A stretch of 64,000 bases of DNA, taken from positions 3,782,001 to 3,846,000 of the forward strand of contig NC_049562.1 in the NCBI RefSeq assembly GCF_013368755.1, in the 5' to 3' direction. Below are positions 44,024-55,782 of this stretch, in pieces. Within the stretch, counting starts at the first letter, position 1. Every line of letters starts with the position of its first letter. A program made the position numbers and the translations under genes. The notes beneath the pieces were generated by a model. The model made no database searches, had not been told where the DNA came from, and was given only the letters and a program-made list of their open reading frames with translations. This DNA is from Talaromyces rugulosus. Lineage: Eukaryota; Ascomycota; Eurotiomycetes; Eurotiales; Trichocomaceae.

Positions 44024-47000
44024 ATGAATCCAGCAAATTTCCCCAATGTGGCCGCCGCCGCCGCCATGCCCGGTCCTCCCAACCCCGGTCAGATAAGCGC
44101 CCAAAACAATCAAGTATTTAGGCACATAATCCAAGTCTTGCAGTCTCAAGGCCCATTCACCGGATGGCGCGCTGACGTGCCACCCGAAGAGCGGGCCAAG
44201 AAGGCATGGCAAATGTTTGTGCTACTATGCTTCACCCCTCAAAATCAATGGGACCCCAACGCTGATCACTTGTCTGGAACAAGGATCTCTTCTCTCCGTC
44301 TCATCCACCCCAAGGTCAACGTTCCTACCGCTATCCAGGCCGCTTTGAACTTTGAAGAAAAAGCCTTTCGGGAAGCCCATCAAAAAGTTTGCTCCCCTTC
44401 CCTCTTGGCCATCTCCAGCTACCTAACTCTGCCTTGTGCGACAGGACGATTACGAAAAGGAGTGCACCTCCAAACTACACACCATCAAGGAAACTCGCGT
44501 CCGGCAAAAGAACCTTCAAGACCAAAGCCAACTACAGAACCCTGGCGCCATGCCAGGTGCTGCAAACCCCGCCTCCGCCCAGTTCAACCCTCAAATGACT
44601 CGCCCCATGCAAACCTCTCCCATTCAGATGCCGATGCACATGGGCATGAACGATCCCACCATGATGCAGCAGCAACCTCGCCAGCAGCAGCAGGCCCTAC
44701 AACATCAGAACCAGATGGGCCAGCAGCAACGCCTGATGAACGGAATGCACTTCAACGATGAGCTGGCCTCCCTCACCCAGCCCGAATACGAACATGTCTG
44801 TGGGTTGGCCGCCCAGATCTTCAACTCCCTCCCACCCGACGACGTCGAGCAGCGCCGCGCCGACCTCACTCGCAACACAAACAACGAAATAAAGCAGGCC
44901 ATAATCCAAAAGTATGGCGACCTGTTCACCTATATGATCCGCGTCCAGTGTGCCAGACGTTTTCGCGCCACCAAGCGTAACCCGCAAATGATGCGCACTC
45001 AAGCCATGGACCCGAACAACCCCATGATGGGCTCCGATGCCATGCTGAACCGACAAATGGGTGGGAACATGATGGGCTTGCAGCGAAATGCCGCTCTACC
45101 GATGACCGCCCAGCAATCCGGTATGGAAACCTCAGGCTTTATGGGAAACGTCGAGAACATTCAAGGCCAACAAGCAGATGGCCTTCGCTCCCAAGAAGCA
45201 GGCCAGCTTGTCGTCCCCGCGAGTAATGCCATGGCCCAGCAGTCTTTTGCCAATCATAACGCCATGTTTCAACAACCCGGTGCAACACCGCAACAAAACG
45301 CTCAAGGAGCCGCCAATCGCCCAGGCGTTAGCCCCCAGCAGTTTTTGACTGCGCAGCAAATGCAGAACGCCCAAAATGCCCAACAGGATCTCCTCCAGCA
45401 GAATCCCCAATTCCAGGGCCAAAACCAGCCGCAGAACCTATCCCCGGCCCAGATCCAGGCTCAAGCTCAAGCCCAGGCCCGTGCTCAGGCTGCTCACAAC
45501 GCCAAGATGGCCATGGCAAACCAGCAGGCTCAAAACACCCCCAAAATGAACCAAAATATCCCGAACCAGAGCCCCGCCATGCCCATGATTACTCGCCCTG
45601 TTGGCCCTAACATGTCCCCTGCACAAGCTGCCGCTCAAGGACGCCCGCCTTCAAGGGCCCCCGGCGTGGCTGGACAGCAGCAGCCAGCTAACCAGCCACA
45701 AGCAATGCGAGGCCAGATGCCTGGCGGGTTGCCACCGGCTCTCCAGGAACGATTAGCTCAAATGCCCCCGGAGAAAATGAACGCGTTCTTGTTCAACCAA
45801 CGTCGCACTATGGCCAGCAACCAGGGGAAAGCAAACGGTCAGTCGATGCCGGCGCAAGCCAACGTTGCCCACCAACAGCAGCAGCAGCAGAAACAACAAC
45901 AGCAACAACAACAACAACAGAACGGGCAAATCACTGACTCTGCGATGCGAAATATGCAACAACAGCTTAGCGGCATGGCTGGTGCACCACAAAACAACCC
46001 GATGCTCCAAGGACAGCAGATGACCATGCAGCAACAACAGCATCGGCAGCAGATGCTCAGACAACAACAACTCGGGCGCCCGCCAAACATGGGTGAGATG
46101 ACTCCAGAACAGGTCGCTCGCATGGATCGCGTCCCTTTCCCGCCGTCAATTATCAACTATAGTGAAAATATTAATCCCGCTGTTCCAAAGACGGTGACAA
46201 CGTGGGGTCAATTGAAAGAATGGGTGCTACAAAACCCCCAGGTCCTCGGACATGTGGACTTGCCAAAACTATCACAGCTTCAGCGCCTGCATCTCATGCA
46301 GACTTTGGCGGCGCACCGGGAAAATGGGCGAGTTGTTGCTGAGCAGGCTGGACAGCAAAATTGGGCAGCGCCCCAACAGCAGTTTATACCGAATCAAGGC
46401 GTCCCGGGGGCGCATCCGCAAGCCACTATGCCACATGTACCAGCTGTCACGGCTAACGATATTCAACTTGCTCGCCAGAAGCTTGGCCCACAATCTAATA
46501 GTATAGACGATGAACAGATTAGGGCTCTAATTATAAGGAATCGCCAGAGGATGCTTGTTCAACAAATCCAATCTCACAATATTTCTGCGCAAGCCTTAGC
46601 TCAAAAGCAAGGCATGCAACAACAACAACAGGCACAGGTCCAGAACCCCGCAACAAAGCAACCTACGCCTTCAATACCACCTGCAATCCCAGTCAGCCAG
46701 CCAACTTCAATGTCACCGGCAGCGCCTGCCGCAAAAATGCAAAACCAGACCCCAGCATCGACAACAGGGAGGAATGGAAAAGCTGGAGCTGGTGCGAAAT
46801 CCGCGAGAAAACGCCCCGCTCCAGAAGAAGTTATTGAAGTCCAAAACCCCAAAGCTCAGCCAGCACCGCAGGCTGCTGCTGCCTTGGGCAAGCCTCCTAT
46901 GGCAGCACCGACTGCCGGTGCTACCCGCCAACCATTTCCTTTTACTAAAGAGCAGATTGCATCCATGCCGCCTCAACAACGTGCTCAGATTGAAGCTCAT

Positions 47001-48682
47001 ATGAAACAGCGTCGCCCTCCGCTGGCCAGGGCTGTTGCGGAGGAAAACTGGAATAAAGCGTTGCCCGATAGTCTCAGGACTTCTTACAACGACATGGCCA
47101 GAAACTATTTTCAAGAATCTCCGAGAAAAATCTCTACCGAAGAGAGAGCGTTTATGTCTCAGCAGTTGCGTGATTCTGTGGATATGCTTTCGAGGCTTGA
47201 TACACTTGTTCATTTTTTGATCAGGGCTCAGCAGGAACATGCTATCAAGTCTCTGTTTTCATGCGTTAGTCTTCTTCTTCCTTTTTATTTCCTTGTTTAA
47301 TTCGGGTTTTGCTAATGGTCTTGTAGCGTGTCCAAATTATGAGACAATTCAAAAGTGCCGACTGGTCCCTCAACGACGAGTTTGACATTTCTCCCGAGAC
47401 GTTGAAGAAATCGATTACAGCCGTTAGGGAAACGTTCAAAGCAATGATCCGAACAGTTCAATCGCAACAACCGAAATCCAACCCCGCGGTGCCCGGCGCG
47501 CAGTCGAATGTAGCCCCTTTGAACGCCTCAAACCTCGAGCAGCACCAGCAGCAAGAAGAAGCGAAACGAGCGAGGCGGGTGCAAAATCAAACTGTCCCGG
47601 CGGCACCGACATCTGCGCAGCCGCCATTTCCCTTGGGCGATCCTTCTCCACAAGGCGTTCCGCATGCTTATGGTCCTGGAGCAGGCTTCTCGCCCGACAA
47701 TATGAAAATCCCACAATCAAAACGCCGCAAGCAAAGCCATCCCGCCACTCCTGCCACGCCTACGGCTCCTGGGGCTGCTGCTCTCCCGAAAGGCGACCCT
47801 CTCAAACAAGCAATGTTCAAATGCTCTGTTCCAGAATGCGAGTACCACAACAAAGGCTTTGCAACCCATGTCGAACTTGAGAGACACGTTGAGGAAAATC
47901 ACAAGGCGAAGGAGGAGATATCTGATCCTCTTCAATATGCTTTGGATAGTTTTAACTTTGCTCTTGGCAAGCCAGTGGATGAGATGGATCTAGTGGGAAC
48001 GAAAGACGAGAAAGCGGCTGGCACTGTCGGTTCCAAGCCAATATCTTTGCATACTTCGAAGAGGGACGTTAAAGCCGAGGGAGTTGCTGCAGCCACGCCA
48101 CTTGGACGAGTGGTGGGTCAAGCTGATACAAAGGCCGTCTCACCGGCTTCCCAGCAACTCTTGACTCCACGGTCAAACGTCTCTAAAGCGGCAAAGGCAC
48201 CGACATCCAATCAAGTATTCGTAAAGGTTGAAAAGGATGCTGCAAAGGCTATGAACCAATCTATGCCAGAGGAGAAAGTATCGACGACCGGTTGGGCGGA
48301 TAGTAAGGTGTCTCTCTTTAGCATCCAGGATGCTTTTGGTCCTTCCTTGACAGAAGAAAGCCTTGGCTTCGGCGGTGATATTTTTGAGGAATTTGTCAAC
48401 GCCGACATGTTTACGGGCAAGGCTGAGAACACGCCGGACTCGGTTGATAGCATTGGTCTGAATACACAAACACCAAAGGATGGGGAGATGATCAAAGACG
48501 ACACGACGATTACCATCAATGATGGCGACGATGACGGCCCCCTTCCTTTGGATTGGTTCTCTCGCCCCGGACCCATGTTCAATGGGTCTGTCTACGAAGA
48601 CCTTTGGGCAGACTGGGATCTACTTTCGAAAGATTCCTTGATGGGTCCTTCTGAAAATAACTTGTCATTTTCTATTCCCTAA
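44024..48682 (+). CDS. MED15: Mediator of RNA polymerase II transcription subunit 15
   Basis: Tail-module Mediator subunit that binds activators. Three exons (44024-44386, 44445-47264, 47327-48682) encode 1,512 residues. The N-terminal region contains a KIX-like domain (FTGWRADVPPEERAKKAWQM, then FTPQ and NVPTAIQAALNFEEKAF). A very long Gln/Met/Asn/Pro-rich centre follows, with poly-Q near residue 600 and blocks such as TTWGQLKEWVLQNPQVLGHV. In the C-terminal exon a single C2H2 finger-like segment is visible (FKCSVPECEYHNKGFATHVE, then LERHVEENH). The acidic C-terminus ends in LSFSIP. The ATG at 44024 is the first in frame; introns are GT-AG. Assignment rests on the KIX-like region and the Q-rich layout. 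Confidence 0.82.
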
Positions 48683-49543
48683 TGGGCTTCCATACTTTGG
48701 TTGAGTGGAAGCTACATTATTTTCCGAACATTTAACGGCTGTACATTACCATTACCCTTTGGGTCTTTGTGAAACCAGGGTCAGATGCATTATGTGTGAT
48801 CGAAACCAGAACTATCTGCATCGTTTTTGTTTTTTGTTTTTTTCCTTTCAAATATTCCCAGTTGATTCTATGTTTTTTTTCTTTTCTTATCCCTTCTGTG
48901 ATTGAAGGTAATTCTTGTGACCTTGTTCTTATATTCTCTCTTATTCCCCATTTTTTTCATGACCGATTGGCGGACAAAGGTGTTCAGATATTGGACAGGT
49001 GTTGAGCAGGCGAAAGATTGTAATACGGCTTTTTGTTTCTTTCAGTTATTTGGGATTGTGTTTTTTTCATCGTTTCATAGTAAGTATACCATTGATGCTT
49101 GTAAGGGAGGTCCTAGAAAATCCGCGCGGTTATTTATTTATTTTTTCATCGCTCAATTTGAATGTTTTTCAATTGATGGATTTGGTTAATTCATTTATGT
49201 GATCATATATTATTCACTAAGTTAAATTTGCGTTTGTAGAGACTCTCGGATATAGTTACGGGGTGGGAGAGGGCGATAGGCAGCAAGCGGGTCTTGGTGG
49301 AGCCGCGATAAGATAAGCGTGACCCAAGTCAGCTGACAACTCACATCATCGATAAGCCACCCTGTGACCCTAGTTACTCTACTCGAACGGGCAATGAACT
49401 CACGACATCGCTTCGCTCTCTTGACCACCTCGAGCGCTGCTCTGTCTGGAGCTCTTGTTTTTTTATTTATTTAAGCTCCCCTGGAACTTCCTCGCTTTAT
49501 ACTTCTGTATAGCTCTTCCCCGGTATATGAATGATTGTTCAAA
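48683..49543. other. Intergenic, T-rich
   Basis: The MED15 3' region, then a transporter promoter. T-rich runs dominate 48830-49180. No extra gene is supported. Confidence 0.45.
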
Positions 49544-51085
49544 ATGGCGGACAACAGCAGAGCAGTCATTCCGATCCTGGTCACTATGATGCTAGTGACC
49601 GGGGTGTGCAATACCATTCTGAACAAGTACCAGGTTTGTCACGTCTTTTTCAGATAGATGTTATTTCTCTTTTCGCTTATGATGGGATGTTTTTATAGGA
49701 TATGCAATGTGTCAGGAACTGTGACTCGCCGGATGAAAACGAGCGGAAGCTGTTCGAGCAGCCTGTCCTGCAAACGTAACGTCGACCACTCGAAACTATG
49801 GAAAAAGAGAGATATAGCTGATGATTTCCTATGTTTCTAGTGCACAAATGTTTGTCGGAGAAATGGGCTGCTGGCTCGTCGTCTTGGCTTCCCAACTGTA
49901 CACGCGTTTCGCAAAACGACACTCACCCGCTCCTCTTCTTGCGGGCGGGTACCGACCCATTCGCAGCGATGAGGCCGATAACGACGATGAGGAAGAAGAA
50001 GAAGAGGAAGACCAGGCGGATTTTGAGTCATCTGCTGAGAACCCTGCTACCAAGCCTCTGATTGAGTCGAGTACTGGTCGCATTCACTTGCGAGGATGGA
50101 AAGTGTTGTTGCTTGCGGCTCCCTCATGTTGCGATATTACGGGGACGACGCTGATGAATGTTGGGTTGTTGTTTGTTGCGGCTAGCATTTATCAGATGAC
50201 TCGCGGAGCACTTGTGCTATTTGTGGGATTGTTTAGTGTCCTGTTTTTGCGCCGCAAGTTGTATTTGTACCAATGGTTTGCGCTGGTCGTTGTTGTGCTG
50301 GGTGTGGCCCTGGTTGGTCTTGCTGGTGTTCTCTTTGGTGGCAGTCAGGGCCATGACCCAGAGGATGGTGTTAATGCGGTGGCATCTCGCTTTGTTCGGG
50401 ACATGTACAACACGACGACAACCCAAACCCCCGAAGGCGTTGCTGTTCTGATTGGCGTGTTGCTCATTGCAGCAGCCCAGATCTTCACCGCGTCTCAGTT
50501 TGTGCTCGAAGAGTGGATTCTCGAAAACTACGCCATGGCTCCATTGAATGTTGTTGGATGGGAGGGGGTTTTTGGCTTCCTTGTTACCGTCATTGGCATG
50601 ATTATTTTGCATCTGACCGTCGGCTCAACCGAGGCCGGCAGATATGGATACTTTGATCTGGCGGAAGGCTGGCGTGAGATTACGACTAATAGAGCTATTG
50701 CGGTGTCTAGCGTGCTGATCATGATCAGCATTGGGTGAGTTTTTTTGCTTTTGTTTTTTTTTATATGAAGAAAAGCAAAAAAAAAAAAAAAAGGCTAATA
50801 ATTGTGTGCAGTGGCTTCAACTTCTTCGGTCTATCCGTCACGCGCACCGTCTCCGCGACATCGCGAAGCACAATCGACACTTGCCGCACGCTCTTCATCT
50901 GGCTCGTCTCGCTGGCCCTCGGATGGGAGAATTTCAAATGGCTCCAAGTCGCCGGTTTCGTGCTGCTCGTTTATGGTACCTTTTTGTTCAATGATATTGT
51001 GCGACCGCCGCTTAAAGCTTTGTTGCCGAAAAGGGAGACGCATCATGAGGAGCTTCTTCCTGAAGAGCCTATTGAGCATTTTTAG
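49544..51085 (+). CDS. SLC35F6-like drug/metabolite transporter family membrane protein
   Basis: Four exons (49544-49633, 49699-49775, 49841-50734, 50812-51085) encode 444 residues. About ten transmembrane helices are visible. Diagnostic blocks are VTGVCNTILNKYQDMQCV at the start, MFVGEMGCWLVVL, LLLAAPSCCDITGTTLMNVG, YQMTRGALVLFVGLFSVLFL and LEEWILENYAMAPLNVVGWE. The end has SVTRTVSATSRSTIDTCRTL and VLLVYGTFLFNDIV. These match the SLC35F6/TANGO9-like branch of the EamA/nucleotide-sugar-transporter clan. A cytosolic acidic loop (DDEEEEEEED) lies between helices 2 and 3. Substrate and organelle are unknown; the animal homologue is reported in mitochondria or lysosome. Confidence 0.88.
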
Positions 51086-51747
51086 ACCTTGTTTTTTTTA
51101 TCTGTCTATCTGACTTGAGTTATTTTCTAACCCTGTCGCGGGGTTTGGACATGCCATGCCATGCTGTCTGTATGGTGTGGTGTGGTGAAATCGAATAACT
51201 AGGGGCTCGGGCTATCGAGCCCGTTTGCATATTATCGGCGCTGTTTCGTGTTCTCTCTCTTTTTTTTTTTTTTTTTTTCCTTTTTGTCTTATCAAATTAC
51301 AGTCTTGGAGCTTTGGATTCGTCAATGCATATGGACCCGCGGCCAGAATCAATTTACTATCCGTTATTGCTTTATTATTCTTTTCAACATTGAATACATC
51401 ATCCCGTGCTGTCGACTTATCAATTGATATATATATATATATATATCGGATAGAGAAATACAACACAATTGCATCTACATCTTATGTACCCAAACAAATA
51501 CTACGTACACACGCATAAAAATATCAATTGATACTGACAGATACTCGTACAACTACACCTGTATGTAATAATAATGTACACAAAAACACCCCAAAAGAAA
51601 AGAGAGAGAGAGAGAGAATTCTGACCCAAGCAACGACCAGCTCAAAGACGCAAAAATGGGTATAATAATGTGAGCGTTAACAAAAAGCACCACCGGAGTC
51701 ATCAGAGTTGGAAATCATGAGGGTAAAGAGGAAAGAGAGAAAGAGGT
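51086..51747. other. Convergent spacer with simple repeats
   Basis: A spacer between converging genes. It has a hairpin (GGGCTCG-GGCTAT-CGAGCCC) at about 51203-51222, a T-run near 51261-51280, an AT dinucleotide run at about 51428-51446 and a GA run near 51601-51618. No gene is seen. Confidence 0.5.
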
Positions 51748-53615
51748 TTATACTAGGACGTATAGAGCACACATCTATCAAAATTGTCAGTTTGTTTTCT
51801 TCAGAAAGGAATTAAAAAAAAAGAAAAGAAAGCTTACCATGGATAAACCGAGGATCATGGAGAACCAAAACACGACATTCTAACATCCACCACCACATTA
51901 ATACATCTTTCTGCTGAAATAATGAGAAAGAGAGAAAAAAAAAAAAAAAGACTTACATTCCATGTCCTGGCCTGCCGAATAATCCGCGTCCGCTGCACCG
52001 CAATAATCGGCAACTGCAACATCATCGCCAAAAACCCGTATCCGCGCAGTTTCTTGGTAATACAACTCATCACAAGCTCATGCGCAAGCGCACTAACCAA
52101 AAAGGTCACGAGCATCGCAACCGACGGCGAAAAATACGATTTGGATGAGAAATACACGTGTCGGCGCAGGAAATGATGTACAGGGATATTCCACTCGCGA
52201 GAGAATTCCAGCCAGTCGCACGAGTTCCACCAGTCAGAGTAGAAACGGCGGTCGGCGAAGCGGGTGATTTCGGCAAAGGCGCCGAGCAAGTATTCGAAAA
52301 TGACGAGAAACACGAGTAGGAAAGTAATCATAAAGGGGAAGAGGAGCATGCTTGTTGTTTCGGCGAGAACCAATGCCCATTCGACACGGCTGGTGACGGT
52401 GGACAGATTGATGCTGGCTTCGTTCAGTACAGGCACGATGAATTCTTCGCTGGTTAGCGTCAGCAGGAAGATGCAGCCAAACACAGCCAGAGTCTTGAAA
52501 AACAGCTCGCTCCAGCGAATGCGCTCGGTTCGCGGGTATTCCATCTCGTAGCAAAGGGTCGGGCAGAATAAAAAGTCGATGAAGTTGACTGTCGTCAGGT
52601 TTTGAGGGTACGTGACATGACCCAGGGGCGAGGTTAATTCAGTCGCTAGATCGTCACGTAATTTGGATATGGGTTCGTTCTGTTTGAAGTCAAACCCAGA
52701 ATCTATACTATTGGCGCGAACGGGAGACCTGGGATAGCGAACCGCGGAAGCCATTGAAGCGTGACCAGGCTTGTCCAGCTCGGAAAGACGTCGCTCTGTT
52801 TCACTCAGGTGTCCGTTGTAAAAGGCGTATGAATGCATTTTCATAAGAATCGTCAAAGTGTGGAGCGTGAAAAAGACTTGGGCTGTCCATGTCCATTCCA
52901 TCATGAACGGCCACCTACAATTTTATTAGCATCTTACGATTAAACCAAACCAAGTGCAACATACTTGATCCACAACATGAGCCATCCCATCTGGTAGAAG
53001 CTCTGAAGCAAGCAGCCGCCGCGAGACCAGTGAAGCCAGCTCATCTTGCTCCGGAACATGATCTGGAACGGGAGCGAAACGAACGAAGTGGCCACCATGG
53101 CCAGGTCACTGATGGCCAATTGCCACACATTTTCAGACAGCAGACTCCAGACTTTGACGCGGAGCGGATAGCCAGTGTCCTTGATGTTGCGCAGCATTGT
53201 GGTTACAACCATGATGAAAAGGCCAATCCAGAACAGCGTGAAGAAGCCGCGAAAGTTGTGGTAGTCGGACTGAGGATCGAAATGGGAAACGCGAGGGACA
53301 TAGTCGATGGTATGGAACAGGCGATGCCTTGCTCGAACCTGCTTGCGAGCAGTAGATATCGATCGAACTGAAGGTGGCGCATCGTCCGGAACGGGGGTCG
53401 ACGTGCCGCTGTCGACAAGTCCGCATCAGCATCGAGGCCGAAGACTGGGCGAGATTTGGCACTTACCTTGAGTCCGTTGGATTCCTCTCAAGAGAAGGAT
53501 GACTGGGAAAGTTTGGATGACGGTGGTCGTCATCTTCAATCTGCGCAGACTTGAGAGCGCGGGCTCTCAGGCTGTGCGAGGTCGCAGACCCGTTGGAGAT
53601 GGCTGTCGTCGACAT
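51748..53615 (-). CDS. Sterol O-acyltransferase (Are1/Are2-type MBOAT)
   Basis: ER enzyme esterifying ergosterol with fatty acyl-CoA. Five exons (53615-53467, 53408-52965, 52914-51957, 51879-51838, 51774-51748) encode 539 residues. Motifs are the ACAT/DGAT hallmark FYSDWWN, a preceding MBOAT core (FIDFLFCPTLCYEMEYPRTE), and AMLVTFLVSALAHELVMSCI with the catalytic His. The end is RTWN-NVVFWFSMILGLSMM. The upstream part shows FRGFFTLFWIGLFIMVVTT and SKMSWLHWSRGG. The last two coding exons are tiny (42 and 27 nt) but give the conserved C-terminus. All introns are GT-AG. The N-terminal 80 residues are disordered. Confidence 0.93.
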
Positions 53616-53980
53616 GTCGACAAGTCGATAAGCAAACCCAAGGATTCTATTGCGTGTGGAGGAGCATGTATGAGGGAAAATAGCAGGGTCAGAGAAGATA
53701 TGGACCAGCCATGGAAGCGCGCGGAAGGCGTTGTTTGAGGAAGAATCAGCTTCTTGTTGATTACTTGACTTTTCAGCTGCGGCGGGCCTACGTCAGACCT
53801 AAGCCCATCCTCGGATGCTCGGGAGAGTCGGTTCCCCCCCTGCGCGCACGCCGAGCCGCCTAGCCCGGGGGCCGGCGGGGCCACCCACTAGCCATGTATG
53901 GTAACTTGTACGTACTACGCTCCTCTTCTATATTTATATTGGACTATCATTGTGATTTATAGTGATTTATAGTTGTGAGG
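53616..53980. other. Intergenic
   Basis: A 365-bp spacer. It contains the sterol acyltransferase promoter and a GC-rich block near 53760-53890 with runs of C and G. No gene is seen. Confidence 0.45.
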
Positions 53981-55432
53981 CTATGCTGTCGTGCTTAACC
54001 ATGGGTCCATCAGAAGTTCTCTGGCACCATATCTTTTTTCTGGGTCCCATTGAAGCATCTTTCTCATAAACTGTAAAAACATCTCCTGGTTCTCGCCTTC
54101 GAGGTACTCTTCTGAATCCTCCAACGAATAGTCAGGCACAGTTACCTGGCCGTTCCACTGACCTATGGCCTAGTTAAATCTCGCAAGGACACATTGGGGA
54201 CAACATAAACCTACCCAGATCGTCCCAGTACTGGCGACTTTGACCGCATTGATGGAGAAAATCAAGTGGTGGAGGTCCGAGGATGGCTATCATTTCTGCC
54301 AAAAGTTGCACGTCCGAATGATTGTGATCACTTCCCCTGCCGTCGAACAAATGATGGTCTTCGAATAAGCCCCAGACCTATCGAACGTTAGACATATGGT
54401 ATTGCAGTGTATCGCATTTCTCTTGACAAACCAGTACGCCGACATTCCAAATGTCGACTTTTGATGTCCAATTCATCCCAAGGATAACTTCAGGCGCACG
54501 AAATATATCTGGTTGGATAATTCCGCTATGTACATCTCCTATGCGAGCCTCGCCAAAGTCTGAGAGGAGAGGCATCCCAAAATTCCTACTCCAACCCTTT
54601 TTACGACGGAAAAGTCGAGATCGATAGACTGTATGATCACCGCATGTCTTCCGTGGGCTCGGCTCTGACTGTTCACTCTGCTCCCATTCATCAAATATGG
54701 ATTTATTCTTTGTGCTGATGAGAATATTCTTGGATTGGATATCTGCTCTAAACGTTAGTTCCATATAAAGACATAGCGGTAGTCGAGAGAAGCAGAAATA
54801 CCAGTATGTACGACGTTTGCTTCAGAATGCAGAAAATCAAGGGCAAGTAATAATTGCTGTAGTGCTCCTTTAAGTAAGTCCTCGGGTAAGCTCTGTGGAT
54901 TTAAAGTTGCTTGAAAATGAAGGAGGCTGGTCAAGAGTGGTTCATAAACAATACATTGGTGATGACCATTCGACCCCCTAATATCGAAACTCTCTATCAT
55001 TGTCCGGACAAGATCACGACCAGGATGGTGTGTCTTCACAGCCGAAATATGTTCAAGAATCTCGACTTCTTGGTTTACCCGAGAACTCTGTGTGTAGACT
55101 TTCAGTGCAACATGGCGATGTTTCCTATCCAACGATTAGCGTTCATGACAGGGAGAGTAAGATGTTAAAATTCACCGGAGATCTCGACAAAATCAGACAG
55201 TAGAATTTGCCCCAAATCCCAGTTTACTTAAAACCTTATATTTTGAAGAAAATACATCACCTATTTTGACAGGATAAAAGAGGCCTTTGCTATACGCAGG
55301 CATCTTCTCCTCTTCTATTTTGGTGCGAGGGTCTAAGATTGGAAAGCTGGAAGTTGTGATAAAGCGCGGAGACATAACATGATGATGAAACTTGTGTATC
55401 AGTTGACATTGACGTTGACAAAAATGCTTCAT
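53981..55432 (-). pseudogene. SRPK-like protein kinase gene with one premature stop
   Basis: Five exons (55432-55176, 55124-54802, 54742-54432, 54377-54215, 54162-53981) total 1,236 nt in one frame. Kinase motifs are GLFYPVKIGDVFSSKYKVLS, the Gly-loop LGFGANSTV, HVALKVYTQ (ATP lysine), HTDIQSKNIL (catalytic loop), LLSDFGEAR (DFG), FRAPEVILGMNW (APE) and WDPEKRYGARELL. This is the fungal SRPK-like layout. At 55193-55195 an in-frame TGA replaces the Trp codon expected in STVW(L/F)xRDL, at about codon 80. No alternative splice removes it and keeps frame. Either a recent pseudogene, an allele-specific mutation, or a base error; every other motif is intact. Confidence 0.78.
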
Positions 55433-55782
55433 GGCTAATACACTGAAATTTGTAGTAAAATAAGAGTGTGCATAAAACATCGAAATGCCAGGGTCTTGCA
55501 TATATGTATGCGGGCGGTCAGCCACAGGCGGTGCGCCACAGCGGCTGAGCCACACATCCCCCCAGTCACTTCAGACAGATAACCAAATACTAACAATAAT
55601 AATCCCGCCGCCGGTCCAGCTCAGTCGACACGAGAGCCAGAAGCTGCGACCTCCATCGCCACCACCCTTCCCCAATCCTGCGTCCCCAATCGTCCACCTC
55701 GCCGTTTCGGCTTCGAATGTTCACCAGTGTTCTCAGTGACAACCCTGTCATTCACACCCCGTAAGGGGTTGTAGCGCCCACG
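55433..55782. promoter_or_regulatory. Divergent promoter, kinase gene and AP-1 gamma gene
   Basis: A 350-bp spacer with both 5' ends facing outward. No specific factor site can be assigned. Confidence 0.45.

Noticed and set aside
45132..46156. Minus-strand frames opposite MED15 (Leu- and Cys-rich)
   Set aside because: They are the antisense of Gln codons (CAG/CAA read as CTG/TTG or GCTGC) and have no independent support.
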